Assembly: GCF_002277025.1 (NCBI RefSeq)
Contig: NZ_NIWD01000008.1
Location: forward strand, 123,962-187,961
Source: Sphingopyxis sp. GW247-27LB
GTDB lineage: Bacteria; Pseudomonadota; Alphaproteobacteria; Sphingomonadales; Sphingomonadaceae
Direction of reading: 5' to 3'
Length of the DNA: 64,000 bases
The position numbers were made by a program, and so were the translations under genes. Under the pieces are notes generated by a model. That model searched no databases. It saw only the letters and a list, made by a program, of their open reading frames with translations, and was not told where the DNA came from. This document shows, piece after piece, positions 1 to 7,680 of the stretch; position 1 is the stretch's first letter; each line of letters begins with the position of its first letter.

Positions 1-1617
1 GCGCACGACCAGCGCGGCGCGGGCCGAATCCTGCCGGACGAAGGCGCGCACCAGATTGGCGCGCGCTTCATAGCTCGGCGCCGCCTCGATCATTTCGAGG
101 GTGATTTCGCGCCCCATGCGGCGGTCGCCGAGCGCCGGCGGCGCATCGGTCGCGGCGAGCAGGCTTTCCTCGAGCGCGGTATCGCGCTCGGCGCGCGCGG
201 CGGCGCGCGCCTTGGCCGCCTTGATCATCGGGCGGCCGATGAACAGGAAGGCGAGCAGCGCGGCGAGGATCGCGCCGACCTGCTTGATCAGCGGGAGGAA
301 CCAGCCCTGGTCCCAGAAGGCGGGGCTCGCATCCTCGACCTTGGCGAAGGGGCGCTGGCCGATCGCGACCATGTCGCCGCGCGCGGCATCGAAGCCGATC
401 GCGCCCTTCACCAGATTGTCGATCTTGGCGAGGTCGGCCTGGCCGAGCGCCTTGGCGCCCTGGTTGAGCGCGACCGCGACCGAGACGCGGCTCAGCCGGC
501 CCTGCGGTCGATGCGTCACCGAAATCTCGCGGCCGACTTCGTAGGATCGCGCCGCGCGTTCGTTGCTCTCGGCGCCCGATCCGGCGGGGGTTCCGGCGGC
601 CGTCGGGGTCTGCGACAGCGTCGTCGCCGGCGGCGGCTGGTTCGACAGCGCGCCAGGGATGCCGACCGCGGGCGGGGTCCCCTGGCCGCTCACCGACTTG
701 GTGATCTGTTCGCTGGTCAGCGCGCGGTCATTCTCGGGAAAGCTCTCGCGCGTCGCCTGGCTTTCGGACATGTCGACGTCGGCGTGGACCTCGACCGTAT
801 AATTGCCCGCGCCGAGCATCGGACCGAGCAGCGTGTCGAGCGCGCGGCGAAAGCGATCCTCGATCTGCGTCTGGAGCTGGAAGGCCTGCATGTCGCCCGA
901 CGTCGCGGCGTCGGAGAGCAGCGCGCCGCGCTGGTCGATCACCGACACCTGGTCGGCGTTCATGCCGGGCACCGAGGAGGCGACGAGGAAGCGGATCGCC
1001 TGCACCTGCCCGTCGGAGAGCGAGCGGCCGTTCTGGAGCGTGAGCATGACCGAGGCGGTCGCCGGCTTGTCCTCGCGGACGAACAGGCTGGGCTCGGCGG
1101 CGGCGATATGGATGCGCGCGGTCTTCACCGCGTCGATCGCCTCGATCGTGCGCGCGAGGTCCGCTTCACGCGCGGCGCGCAGCGTCTCGCCCTCGATCGC
1201 GCGGCTCGCGCCCATCGGCAGCGAAGCGATCAGGCTGTCGCCGCTCGGCTGCGCCTTGGGCAGCCCCTGGCCGGCGAGCGCGATGCGCGCCTGATACAGC
1301 TTGTCGGCGTCGACGGTCAGCGCGCCGGTCACCGGGTCGATCGTGTGGCCGATGCCCTGCGACTGCAGCGCGTCGGCGACCGCCGCCTTGTCGCTGTCGC
1401 CGAGGCCGGCGAACAGCTGGGTCTGCGGCGCCGACTGGGTCATGAACCAAGCGAGCGCGGCGATGCCGATCGCGGTGGTGGTGGCGATGGCGGGCAGGGC
1501 GCGCTGGACCGCGGGCTGGCGGACGAACTGGCGCAGCGGCTCCATCCGGCCGGCAAAGGCGGGGGCGGGCAGGCGGTGGGCGTCGGGGACCGGCGCGAGG
1601 ATCTGGGTATCGGCCAT
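1..1617 (-). CDS. fliF: Flagellar M-ring protein FliF (3' end outside the window)
   Basis: FliF forms the MS ring of the flagellar basal body in the inner membrane and carries the FliG rotor at its cytoplasmic C-terminus. The frame is open from the ATG at 1617 to the window edge (539 codons), so only the last few residues are missing. One membrane helix lies near residues 43-59 and a second near 445-462, with the YscJ/FliF ring-building region between them and a low-complexity Pro/Ala/Gly linker before the second helix. The final visible residues (ARAALVVR) resemble the FliG-binding tail. The start is 4 bp after the fliE stop, the usual fliE-fliF order, so both genes should share the sigma-54 promoter upstream of fliE. 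Confidence 0.95.
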   Translation of the reverse strand, partial: MADTQILAPVPDAHRLPAPAFAGRMEPLRQFVRQPAVQRALPAIATTTAIGIAALAWFMTQSAPQTQLFAGLGDSDKAAVADALQSQGIGHTIDPVTGALTVDADKLYQARIALAGQGLPKAQPSGDSLIASLPMGASRAIEGETLRAAREADLARTIEAIDAVKTARIHIAAAEPSLFVREDKPATASVMLTLQNGRSLSDGQVQAIRFLVASSVPGMNADQVSVIDQRGALLSDAATSGDMQAFQLQTQIEDRFRRALDTLLGPMLGAGNYTVEVHADVDMSESQATRESFPENDRALTSEQITKSVSGQGTPPAVGIPGALSNQPPPATTLSQTPTAAGTPAGSGAESNERAARSYEVGREISVTHRPQGRLSRVSVAVALNQGAKALGQADLAKIDNLVKGAIGFDAARGDMVAIGQRPFAKVEDASPAFWDQGWFLPLIKQVGAILAALLAFLFIGRPMIKAAKARAAARAERDTALEESLLAATDAPPALGDRRMGREITLEMIEAAPSYEARANLVRAFVRQDSARAALVVR

Positions 1618-1621
1618 CCGC

Positions 1622-1963
1622 TTACACCGGCATGTTCATGATGTCGCGGTAGGCGGAGAGCAGCTTGTTGCGCACCTGCAGCGTCGTCTCGAAGCCGAGC
1701 GAGGCCTTCTGCCGCTCGATCATCACGCTGACGATGTCGTGGGTGTCGCCGCGCTCATAGGCTTCGCTGAGTTCGCTGGCGCGGCCCTGCTGGGCGTTGA
1801 CCTGCTGCAGCGCGGCCGAGATCGCCGATCCGAAATCGGGCGTTTCGCCGCCGCCTTCGACCCCGCCGGCCGCGGCGCGGCCCGCGGCGCGTTGCAGCGC
1901 CTGGTTCTGGCTGAGGATCGAACTGCGCATCTGCAGCAGCCGGCTCTGGTCGATCGTGCTCAT
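1622..1963 (-). CDS. fliE: Flagellar hook-basal body protein FliE
   Basis: FliE is a small adaptor joining the MS ring to the proximal rod. The product is 113 aa, begins MSTIDQSRLLQM, and shows the family C-terminus (GDTHDIVSVMIERQKASLGF followed by the QVRNKLLSAYRDIMNMPV region). Another in-frame ATG lies three codons upstream at 1972 with an AGGA closer to it, so the start could be nine bases earlier. It is the first gene of a transcript continuing into fliF. The divergent neighbour is a flagellin gene, so early and late flagellar genes share this intergenic region. Confidence 0.92.
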   Translation of the reverse strand: MSTIDQSRLLQMRSSILSQNQALQRAAGRAAAGGVEGGGETPDFGSAISAALQQVNAQQGRASELSEAYERGDTHDIVSVMIERQKASLGFETTLQVRNKLLSAYRDIMNMPV

Positions 1964-2012
1964 CTCTCTCATCCGTCCTGGGCGCGGCGGGTCGCCACGC
2001 GCCAAAAGAAGA

Positions 2013-2029
2013 ATGCAAGCCGCGTGCCA
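2013..2029 (-). promoter_or_regulatory. Sigma-54 promoter for fliEF
   Basis: On the minus strand this reads TGGCAC-GCGGC-TTGCA, an exact fit to the -24/-12 consensus TGGCAC-N5-TTGCA. It lies about 50 bp upstream of fliE. Sigma-54 promoters drive early and middle flagellar operons in many bacteria together with an FlbD/FleQ-type activator. I did not identify an activator site. Confidence 0.85.
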
Positions 2030-2115
2030 GAATTTTTAATGTCAGTATTTCAAAGTGATAGGCACGAACAAGAGTGTCGAAGAACGCTGTCCGGCAAATT
2101 TTTGACGCGCCCGGC

Positions 2116-2142
2116 TTAAGCGCCGCCGCGCCGTGCCGTTAC
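2116..2142 (+). promoter_or_regulatory. Sigma-28 (FliA)-type promoter of flagellin 1
   Basis: TTAAGCGC-N11-GCCGTTAC closely resembles the flagellar sigma consensus TAAAGTTT-N11-GCCGATAA. The same elements with the same 11-base spacer occur upstream of the second flagellin, where the sequence between them differs, which supports selection on the two boxes. A TTTTTGACGC tract just upstream is also shared by both copies. Confidence 0.75.
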
Positions 2143-2213
2143 TGGCTTTCGTGACCGCTCACCGAGCCCTCACGCTACGGGAATGGCCCTTTGGGGGGCT
2201 GGAAAGGAAGACC

Positions 2214-3167
2214 ATGACTGTCATCAACACGAATGTGAGCGCGCTTCGCGCCCAGAATAATTCGCGTGTCGCGAACCGCATGCAGTCGCAGGCGATGGAA
2301 CGCCTGTCGAGCGGCAAGCGGATCAACAGCGCGAAGGACGACGCCGCCGGCCTCGCGATCGCGACCCGCATGGACGCCAATGTCCGCGGCCTCAACCAGG
2401 CGGTTCGCAACGCCAACGACGGCATTTCGCTGGCGCAGACCGCCGAAGGCGCGATGGGCAACATCTCGAACATCCTGGTTCGCATGCGCGAACTGGCGGT
2501 GCAGGCGTCGAACGGCACGCTGGGCACCGACGACCGCGCCGCGATCCAGACCGAGGTCACCGCGCTGGTCGAGCAGATCGGCGATATCGCGACCCGCACG
2601 ACCTTCAACGGCACCGACCTGCTCGCGGGCGGCGCGTCGATCGACATCCAGACCGGCGTCAACAGCGGCGAGAAGGTGACGATCGCGATCTCCGACCTTC
2701 AGGCGACCGCGATCGGTGCCGTCGAAGATGCGGACAGCGATCCCGACACGGCGCCGACCCTCGTCAGCGGCTCGGCGGTTTCGGACATCAGCCTCGCGAC
2801 CGCTTCGGACGCTTCGTCGGCGCTCGCGATCCTCGACGATGCGATCCAGACGGTGGCGACGCAGCGCGCCAATCTGGGTGCGCAGCAGAACCGGCTGGAA
2901 GCGACCGTCGACAATCTGACGTCGACCGTCACCAACCTCGCCGACGCCAAGTCGCGCATCGAGGACGCCGACTTCTCGGCCGAATCGACGAAGCTCGCCG
3001 CCGCCGGCATCCTGTCGCAGGCGTCGACCGCGATGCTCGCCCAGGCGAGAATATCCGGGCTATATTTGGTTGGTCCCTTTCATAGCCCGGCACGATGCCC
3101 CGGTCCCCCACGACCGGGGCATCTTTTTGTTCGGAGCGGCCGCGGTTGCGTGTCGCCATTTTTTTGA
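2214..3167 (+). CDS. Flagellin 1, with aberrant C-terminus
   Basis: Flagellin polymerises into the filament using N- and C-terminal D0/D1 helices. The start is the ATG after GGAAAGGAAG, giving 317 aa. The N-terminal D0/D1 half is canonical ([15 protein letters not shown], then [20 protein letters not shown]), as is D1 on the C-terminal side ([28 protein letters not shown]). After AQA the usual terminal D0 helix ending in LLR is absent. The frame instead runs 35 residues ([11 protein letters not shown]...) through the downstream terminator hairpin. Compared with flagellin 2, 24 bp containing the old stop are missing here, flanked by the microhomology GAA. Without D0 the protein should not export or polymerise normally, so this is a damaged gene or an assembly error. 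Confidence 0.85.
   Translation: MTVINTNVSALRAQNNSRVANRMQSQAMERLSSGKRINSAKDDAAGLAIATRMDANVRGLNQAVRNANDGISLAQTAEGAMGNISNILVRMRELAVQASNGTLGTDDRAAIQTEVTALVEQIGDIATRTTFNGTDLLAGGASIDIQTGVNSGEKVTIAISDLQATAIGAVEDADSDPDTAPTLVSGSAVSDISLATASDASSALAILDDAIQTVATQRANLGAQQNRLEATVDNLTSTVTNLADAKSRIEDADFSAESTKLAAAGILSQASTAMLAQARISGLYLVGPFHSPARCPGPPRPGHLFVRSGRGCVSPFF
3094..3128 (+). terminator. Rho-independent terminator of flagellin 1
   Basis: A 12-bp perfect stem (GATGCCCCGGTC and its complement) with a 6-base loop is followed by five T. It lies inside the read-through reading frame of flagellin 1, which indicates that the ancestral stop codon was upstream of it. Confidence 0.9.
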
Positions 3168-3176
3168 CGCCCGCGC

Positions 3177-3203
3177 TTAAGCCGCGCCGACACCTGCCGT
3201 TAC
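3177..3203 (+). promoter_or_regulatory. Sigma-28 (FliA)-type promoter of flagellin 2
   Basis: TTAAGCCG-N11-GCCGTTAC has the same boxes and spacer as upstream of flagellin 1, and sits between the terminator of flagellin 1 and the start of flagellin 2. Each flagellin therefore appears to be its own transcription unit. Confidence 0.75.
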
Positions 3204-3269
3204 TATCTTCGTGAAGCTCACCGAGCCGCACGCCACGGGAATGGCCCAGTGGGGCCGGAAAGGAAGATC

Positions 3270-4214
3270 ATGACTGTCATCAACACGAATGTGAGCGCGC
3301 TCCGCGCCCAGAATAATTCGCGTGTCGCGAACCGCATGCAGTCGCAGGCGATGGAACGCCTGTCGAGCGGCAAGCGGATCAACAGCGCGAAGGACGACGC
3401 CGCCGGCCTCGCGATCGCGACCCGCATGGATGCCAACGTCCGCGGCCTCAACCAGGCGGTTCGCAACGCCAACGACGGGATTTCGCTGGCGCAGACCGCC
3501 GAAGGCGCGATGGGCAACATCTCGAACATCCTCGTCCGCATGCGCGAACTGGCGGTGCAGGCGTCGAACGGCACGCTGGGCACCGACGATCGCGCCGCGA
3601 TCCAGACCGAGGTCACCGCGCTGGTGTCGCAGATCGACGATATCGCGACCCGCACGACCTTCAACGGCACCGACCTGCTCAACGGCACGACCGATCTCGA
3701 CGGCACCGGCGCGGGCACCGACCTTGGCGCCACGGTTTCGATCCAGACCGGCGTCAACGACGGCGAGACGGTCGACATCGCGATCAAGGCGCTGACCGCC
3801 GAGGCGCTCGGCGTCCATGACGGCACCGACCCGATCGACCTGTCGAGCGCGTCGTCCGCCTCGACGGCGCTCGCGACGCTCGACACGGCGATCCAGACGG
3901 TCGCGACCGAACGCGCCAACCTCGGTGCGCAGCAGAACCGGCTGGAGGCGACCGTCGACAATCTGACGTCGACCGTCACCAACCTCGCCGACGCCAAGTC
4001 GCGCATCGAGGACGCCGACTTCTCGGCCGAATCGACGAAGCTCGCCGCCGCCGGCATCCTGTCGCAGGCGTCGACCGCGATGCTCGCCCAGGCGAGAACC
4101 TGCTGCGCTAAGACGCTTCGAATATCCGGGCTATATTTGGTTGGTCCCTTTCATAGCCCGGCACGATGCCCCGGTCCCCCACGACCGGGGCATCTTCTTT
4201 TGGCGTCGGCCTGA
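3270..4214 (+). CDS. Flagellin 2, frameshifted C-terminus
   Basis: This is a paralogue of the upstream flagellin: near-identical over the N-terminal 130 residues and the C-terminal D1 segment, and different in the central variable part (a [12 protein letters not shown] insertion and a shorter later segment). The start is the ATG after GGAAAGGAAG. The frame ends in [19 protein letters not shown] and continues through the terminator, 314 aa in all. In the +2 frame at 4097-4111 the bases read AAC CTG CTG CGC TAA, that is NLLR-stop, the usual flagellin end. This indicates a short deletion, not a multiple of three, between CAGGCG (4090-4095) and this remnant. Either the gene is broken or the sequence is wrong here. 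Confidence 0.85.
   Translation: MTVINTNVSALRAQNNSRVANRMQSQAMERLSSGKRINSAKDDAAGLAIATRMDANVRGLNQAVRNANDGISLAQTAEGAMGNISNILVRMRELAVQASNGTLGTDDRAAIQTEVTALVSQIDDIATRTTFNGTDLLNGTTDLDGTGAGTDLGATVSIQTGVNDGETVDIAIKALTAEALGVHDGTDPIDLSSASSASTALATLDTAIQTVATERANLGAQQNRLEATVDNLTSTVTNLADAKSRIEDADFSAESTKLAAAGILSQASTAMLAQARTCCAKTLRISGLYLVGPFHSPARCPGPPRPGHLLLASA
4165..4201 (+). terminator. Rho-independent terminator of flagellin 2
   Basis: The stem-loop is identical to the one after flagellin 1 (GATGCCCCGGTC stem), followed by TTCTTTT. It lies 53 bp after the out-of-frame TAA at 4109-4111, a normal position if that TAA was the true stop. Confidence 0.9.
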
Positions 4215-4456
4215 AGAGGATTCGCGCAGAGAGCGCAGAGGATGCGGGTTCGCGCGGAGACGCGGAGGCGCGGAGGGATTTGCTGGCCGCGAAGCGGCCC
4301 TTTCCCCTGACGCCGGGTCGGATCGCACTGTCGATGGGGAAATGGGCCTGACGGCCCGAGCACGCTCCCTCCGCGCCTCCGCGCCTCCGCGTCTCCGCGC
4401 GAACCCTTTTCCTTTCTCTCTGCGTTCTCTGCGGCCTCTGCGCGAATCTTTCTTCT
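4213..4456 (+). repeat. Long imperfect palindrome, sphingomonad intergenic repeat, copy 1
   Basis: The left arm begins GAAGAGGATTCGCGCAGAG and contains GCGGAGACGCGGAGGCGCGG. The right arm carries the complements (CCTCCGCGTCTCCGCGCGAA, CTCTGCGCGAATCTTTCTTC). The centre has GGCCGCGAAGCGGCC, then GATCGCACTGTCGATG and GGGCCTGACGGCCC. It fills the gap between the convergent flagellin 2 and dnaE2 and ends at the dnaE2 stop. A shorter relative with the same core lies at 9981-10127. Confidence 0.8.
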
Positions 4457-7400
4457 CAATGAAAGTCGCGGGATTTGGGCAGGATACGGACGTCGCGCGG
4501 GTGGCCCTGGCGCGGCATGGGGCCGCGTGGCGCGGCAGCGTCCCCCAGCGCATCGAGCATCGCGGTGCGGTCGGCGACGCGGGTCGCCATCAGGTGGACG
4601 ACGCCTTCCTTGCTCCGCTGCACCTCGCCTTCGACCAGCATCAGCCGCGACGCCATGACGGCACGCCGATAGCGTTCGAAATGCCGCGCCCACAGCAGCA
4701 CGTTCACGATGCCGCCCTCGTCTTCGAGCGTGATGAAGACCGCATTGCCCTTGCCGGGGCGCTGGCGGATCAGCACGACGCCGGCGGTGCGGACGATCAG
4801 CCCGTTCTTCGTCGCCGCGGTTTCGCGGCAGCTCAGCACGCCTTCCTTCGCGAAGGCGCGCCGCAGGAACGCCATCGGATGGCCCTTCAGCGACAGCCGC
4901 GTCGTCTGGTAATCGGTCAGCACCTGCTCGGCGAGCGGCGTCGGCGGCAGCTTCGCATCCGCCTCCGCGCCCAGCTCGTCCGCGCCGGCGGCGCCGAACA
5001 GCGGCAGTACCCCCTGCCGCACCCGCCGCGCCTCCCACAGCGCCGGGCGCCGCTCGGCCCCCATCGACCGGCAGGCGTCGGCCTCGGCGAGCAGGCGCAG
5101 CGCGCGGCCAGGCAGCGCGGCGCGGCGGGCAAGCTCCTCGACGCTGGCGAAGGGGCGGGCGCGCGCATCGGCGATTTGCGTCGCCCATATCTCGCGGAAT
5201 CCGTCGACCTGCCGGAACCCCAACCGCAACGCGAGAGTGCCGTCGTCGGTGCGTTCGAGGCTGTTGTCCCACCCGCTCGCATTCACATCGACGCCGCGCA
5301 CCTCGACCTCATGCTCGCGCGCGTCACGGACGAGCTGCGCGGGGGCGTAGAAGCCCATCGGCTGCGAATTGAGGATTCCGCAGGCGAAGACGGCGGGGTG
5401 GTAATGCTTGATCCACGACGAAACATAAATGAGCCGCGCGAAGGACTGGGCATGGCTTTCGGGAAAGCCGTAGCTGCCGAACCCCTCGATCTGCTTGAAG
5501 CAGCGTTCGGCGAATTCCTGCTCATAGCCGCGCCGCACCATGCCGCCGATCATCTTGTCGCGGAAATTGTCGATGGTCCCGACATTGCGGAAGGTCGCCA
5601 TCGCGCGGCGCAGGCCGTTGGCTTCCTCGGGCGTAAAGTCGGCCGCTACCATCGCCAGCTTCATCGCCTGTTCCTGGAACAGCGGGACGCCGAAGGTCTT
5701 GCCCAGCACGTCGTGCAACTCGTCGGCGGGGTGCGGCGGCGCGGGTCGGGGAAATTCGACCGGCTCTTCCTTGTTTCTCCTTCGTAGATAGGGATGAACC
5801 ATATCGCCCTCGATCGGGCCGGGGCGGACGATCGCAACCTGCACGACCAGATCGTAGAATTTTTTAGGGCGCAGGCGCGGCAGCATGTTGATCTGCGCCC
5901 GGCTTTCGACCTGAAAAACGCCGATGCTGTCGCCTTTGCAGAGCATATCGTAAACGGCAGGGTCCTTGGCATCGATATCAAGTTCCAGCGTCCGGTCGCC
6001 CAGCCCATGCTCGCGCATCAGGTCGAAGCATTTGCGGATGCAGGTCAGCATGCCGAGCGCGAGCACATCGACCTTCATCAGGCCGAGCGCGTCGATATCG
6101 TCCTTGTCCCATTCGATGAAGGTGCGATCCTCCATCGCGGCATTGTGGATCGGCACCAGTTCGTCGAGCCGCCCTTCGGTCAGCACGAAGCCGCCGACAT
6201 GCTGCGACAGGTGGCGCGGCGCCGTGAGCAGTTCGCCGACGAAGCGGTGCAGCCGCTCGATCTCGCCATTGTGCGGGTTAAGCCCGGCCTCGACGAGCCG
6301 CTCGACAGGAACCTCGTCGCCCCAGCTTCCCCAGCTCGTGTCGGCGAGCCGCGCGGTCACATCCTCGCTGAAGCCGAGCGCCTTGCCGACCTCGCGAATC
6401 GTGCTGCGCGGACGGTAGTGGATGACGGTCGCGGCGATCCCCGCGCGGTCGCGACCATAGCGGTCATAGATATGCTGGATCACCTCCTCGCGCCGCTCAT
6501 GCTCGAAATCGACGTCGATGTCGGGCGGCTCGTCGCGCTCGGCCGACATGAAGCGCGAGAAGAGCAGTTCGTGCTTCATCGGGTCGACCGAGGTGACGCC
6601 GAGCAGGAAGCAGACGATCGAATTGGCGGCCGACCCGCGCCCCTGGCAGAGGATCGGCGGATTCTGCGCCCGCGCGAAGCGGACGAGATCGTAGACGGTC
6701 AGGAAATAATAGACATAGCTCCGGCGCCGGATCAGCCGCAGCTCGTTCCCGATCAGCGCGCGGACCTTGGGCGGCAGCGGCGTCCCATAGCGTTTCTCCG
6801 CCGCCGTCTTCACCAGATGGTGGAGATAATTGAACGGTTTCCAGCCCGGCGGCACCGGTTCGTGTGGATATTCATAGCGCAGGTCGTCGAGGCGGAAGCG
6901 GATTCGCGCCAGCAGCTTCGCGCTTTCCTCGACCGCTTTGGGATAGCCATCGAACAACCGCTTCATCTCCTCGGGGGATTTCAGATGCTGTTCGCCATTG
7001 GCGCGCAGCCGCCGCCCCGCCTTCTGGACCGTCGCCCCCTCGCGGATGCAGGTGATGACGTCGTGCAGCGGGCGCTGCGCGGCGGTGGCATAGAGCGCGT
7101 CGTTGGTCGCGAGCAGCGGGACGCCGGTCGCCGCCGACAGGCGCCGGCGTTCGGCCAGCCGCCGCGCGTCGCTTCCGGTCCGCGGCATGGTTGCCGCCAG
7201 CCACACCGATTTCGGCCGCACCCGCTTAAGCGTGTGGAGCAGCGCCGCGTCGCCGTCCATCGCGATCAGCAGGAGATCGTCCGAATGCGCGAGCAGATCG
7301 TCGAGGGTCAGGATGCAGTCGCCCTTCTGCGCGCGCCGATTGCCGGTCGAGAGCAGGCGCGTGAGACGCCCCCAGCCGTGGCGGCTGACCGGATAGGCGA

Positions 7401-7680
7401 CGATGTCGGGGGTGCCGTCGGCGAAGGCGAGCCGTGCTCCGACCACCAGCCGGAAGCCCTCCACCAGCTCGGGCTTCTTGACCTGCAGGTCTTTTAGAAA
7501 GGTCCACGCCCGCACCACCCCCGCGACGCTGTTGCGGTCGGCGATGCCGATGCCGCCGAGGCCGAGCGCCAGCGCCTCCGCCACCATCGCGGCAGGGTGC
7601 GAGGCGCCGTGGAGGAAGCTGTAGTTGGTCGCGGCGACCAGCTCGGCGAAGGCGGGGGGCGGGGCGGGGGTCTCGCTCAT
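4456..7680 (-). CDS. dnaE2: Error-prone DNA polymerase III alpha subunit DnaE2 (ImuC)
   Basis: DnaE2/ImuC performs translesion DNA synthesis during the SOS response with ImuA and ImuB. The 1074-aa product is the usual DnaE2 length and shorter than the replicative DnaE. An N-terminal PHP domain (TNYSFLHGASHPA, GIADRNSVAG) precedes the polymerase palm, whose acidic motif PPDIDVDFEHERR lies near residues 384-396. The protein ends ILPKSRDFH, as DnaE2 proteins do. The ATG at 7680 is chosen because it overlaps the imuB stop (ATGA) and begins the conserved N-terminus; the frame is open further upstream but only inside imuB. It is the third gene of imuA-imuB-dnaE2 under the LexA box near 9916. Confidence 0.96.
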   Translation of the reverse strand: MSETPAPPPAFAELVAATNYSFLHGASHPAAMVAEALALGLGGIGIADRNSVAGVVRAWTFLKDLQVKKPELVEGFRLVVGARLAFADGTPDIVAYPVSRHGWGRLTRLLSTGNRRAQKGDCILTLDDLLAHSDDLLLIAMDGDAALLHTLKRVRPKSVWLAATMPRTGSDARRLAERRRLSAATGVPLLATNDALYATAAQRPLHDVITCIREGATVQKAGRRLRANGEQHLKSPEEMKRLFDGYPKAVEESAKLLARIRFRLDDLRYEYPHEPVPPGWKPFNYLHHLVKTAAEKRYGTPLPPKVRALIGNELRLIRRRSYVYYFLTVYDLVRFARAQNPPILCQGRGSAANSIVCFLLGVTSVDPMKHELLFSRFMSAERDEPPDIDVDFEHERREEVIQHIYDRYGRDRAGIAATVIHYRPRSTIREVGKALGFSEDVTARLADTSWGSWGDEVPVERLVEAGLNPHNGEIERLHRFVGELLTAPRHLSQHVGGFVLTEGRLDELVPIHNAAMEDRTFIEWDKDDIDALGLMKVDVLALGMLTCIRKCFDLMREHGLGDRTLELDIDAKDPAVYDMLCKGDSIGVFQVESRAQINMLPRLRPKKFYDLVVQVAIVRPGPIEGDMVHPYLRRRNKEEPVEFPRPAPPHPADELHDVLGKTFGVPLFQEQAMKLAMVAADFTPEEANGLRRAMATFRNVGTIDNFRDKMIGGMVRRGYEQEFAERCFKQIEGFGSYGFPESHAQSFARLIYVSSWIKHYHPAVFACGILNSQPMGFYAPAQLVRDAREHEVEVRGVDVNASGWDNSLERTDDGTLALRLGFRQVDGFREIWATQIADARARPFASVEELARRAALPGRALRLLAEADACRSMGAERRPALWEARRVRQGVLPLFGAAGADELGAEADAKLPPTPLAEQVLTDYQTTRLSLKGHPMAFLRRAFAKEGVLSCRETAATKNGLIVRTAGVVLIRQRPGKGNAVFITLEDEGGIVNVLLWARHFERYRRAVMASRLMLVEGEVQRSKEGVVHLMATRVADRTAMLDALGDAAAPRGPMPRQGHPRDVRILPKSRDFH

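Noticed and set aside
3168..3269. Programmed frameshift as an explanation for the flagellin C-termini
   Set aside because: No slippery heptamer or downstream structure at the frameshift site, and flagellin 1 has lost the normal terminal codons altogether.
5794..7497. Plus-strand open frame of 567 codons opposite dnaE2
   Set aside because: It has no start context or motif and is fully covered by the conserved DnaE2 coding sequence on the minus strand.
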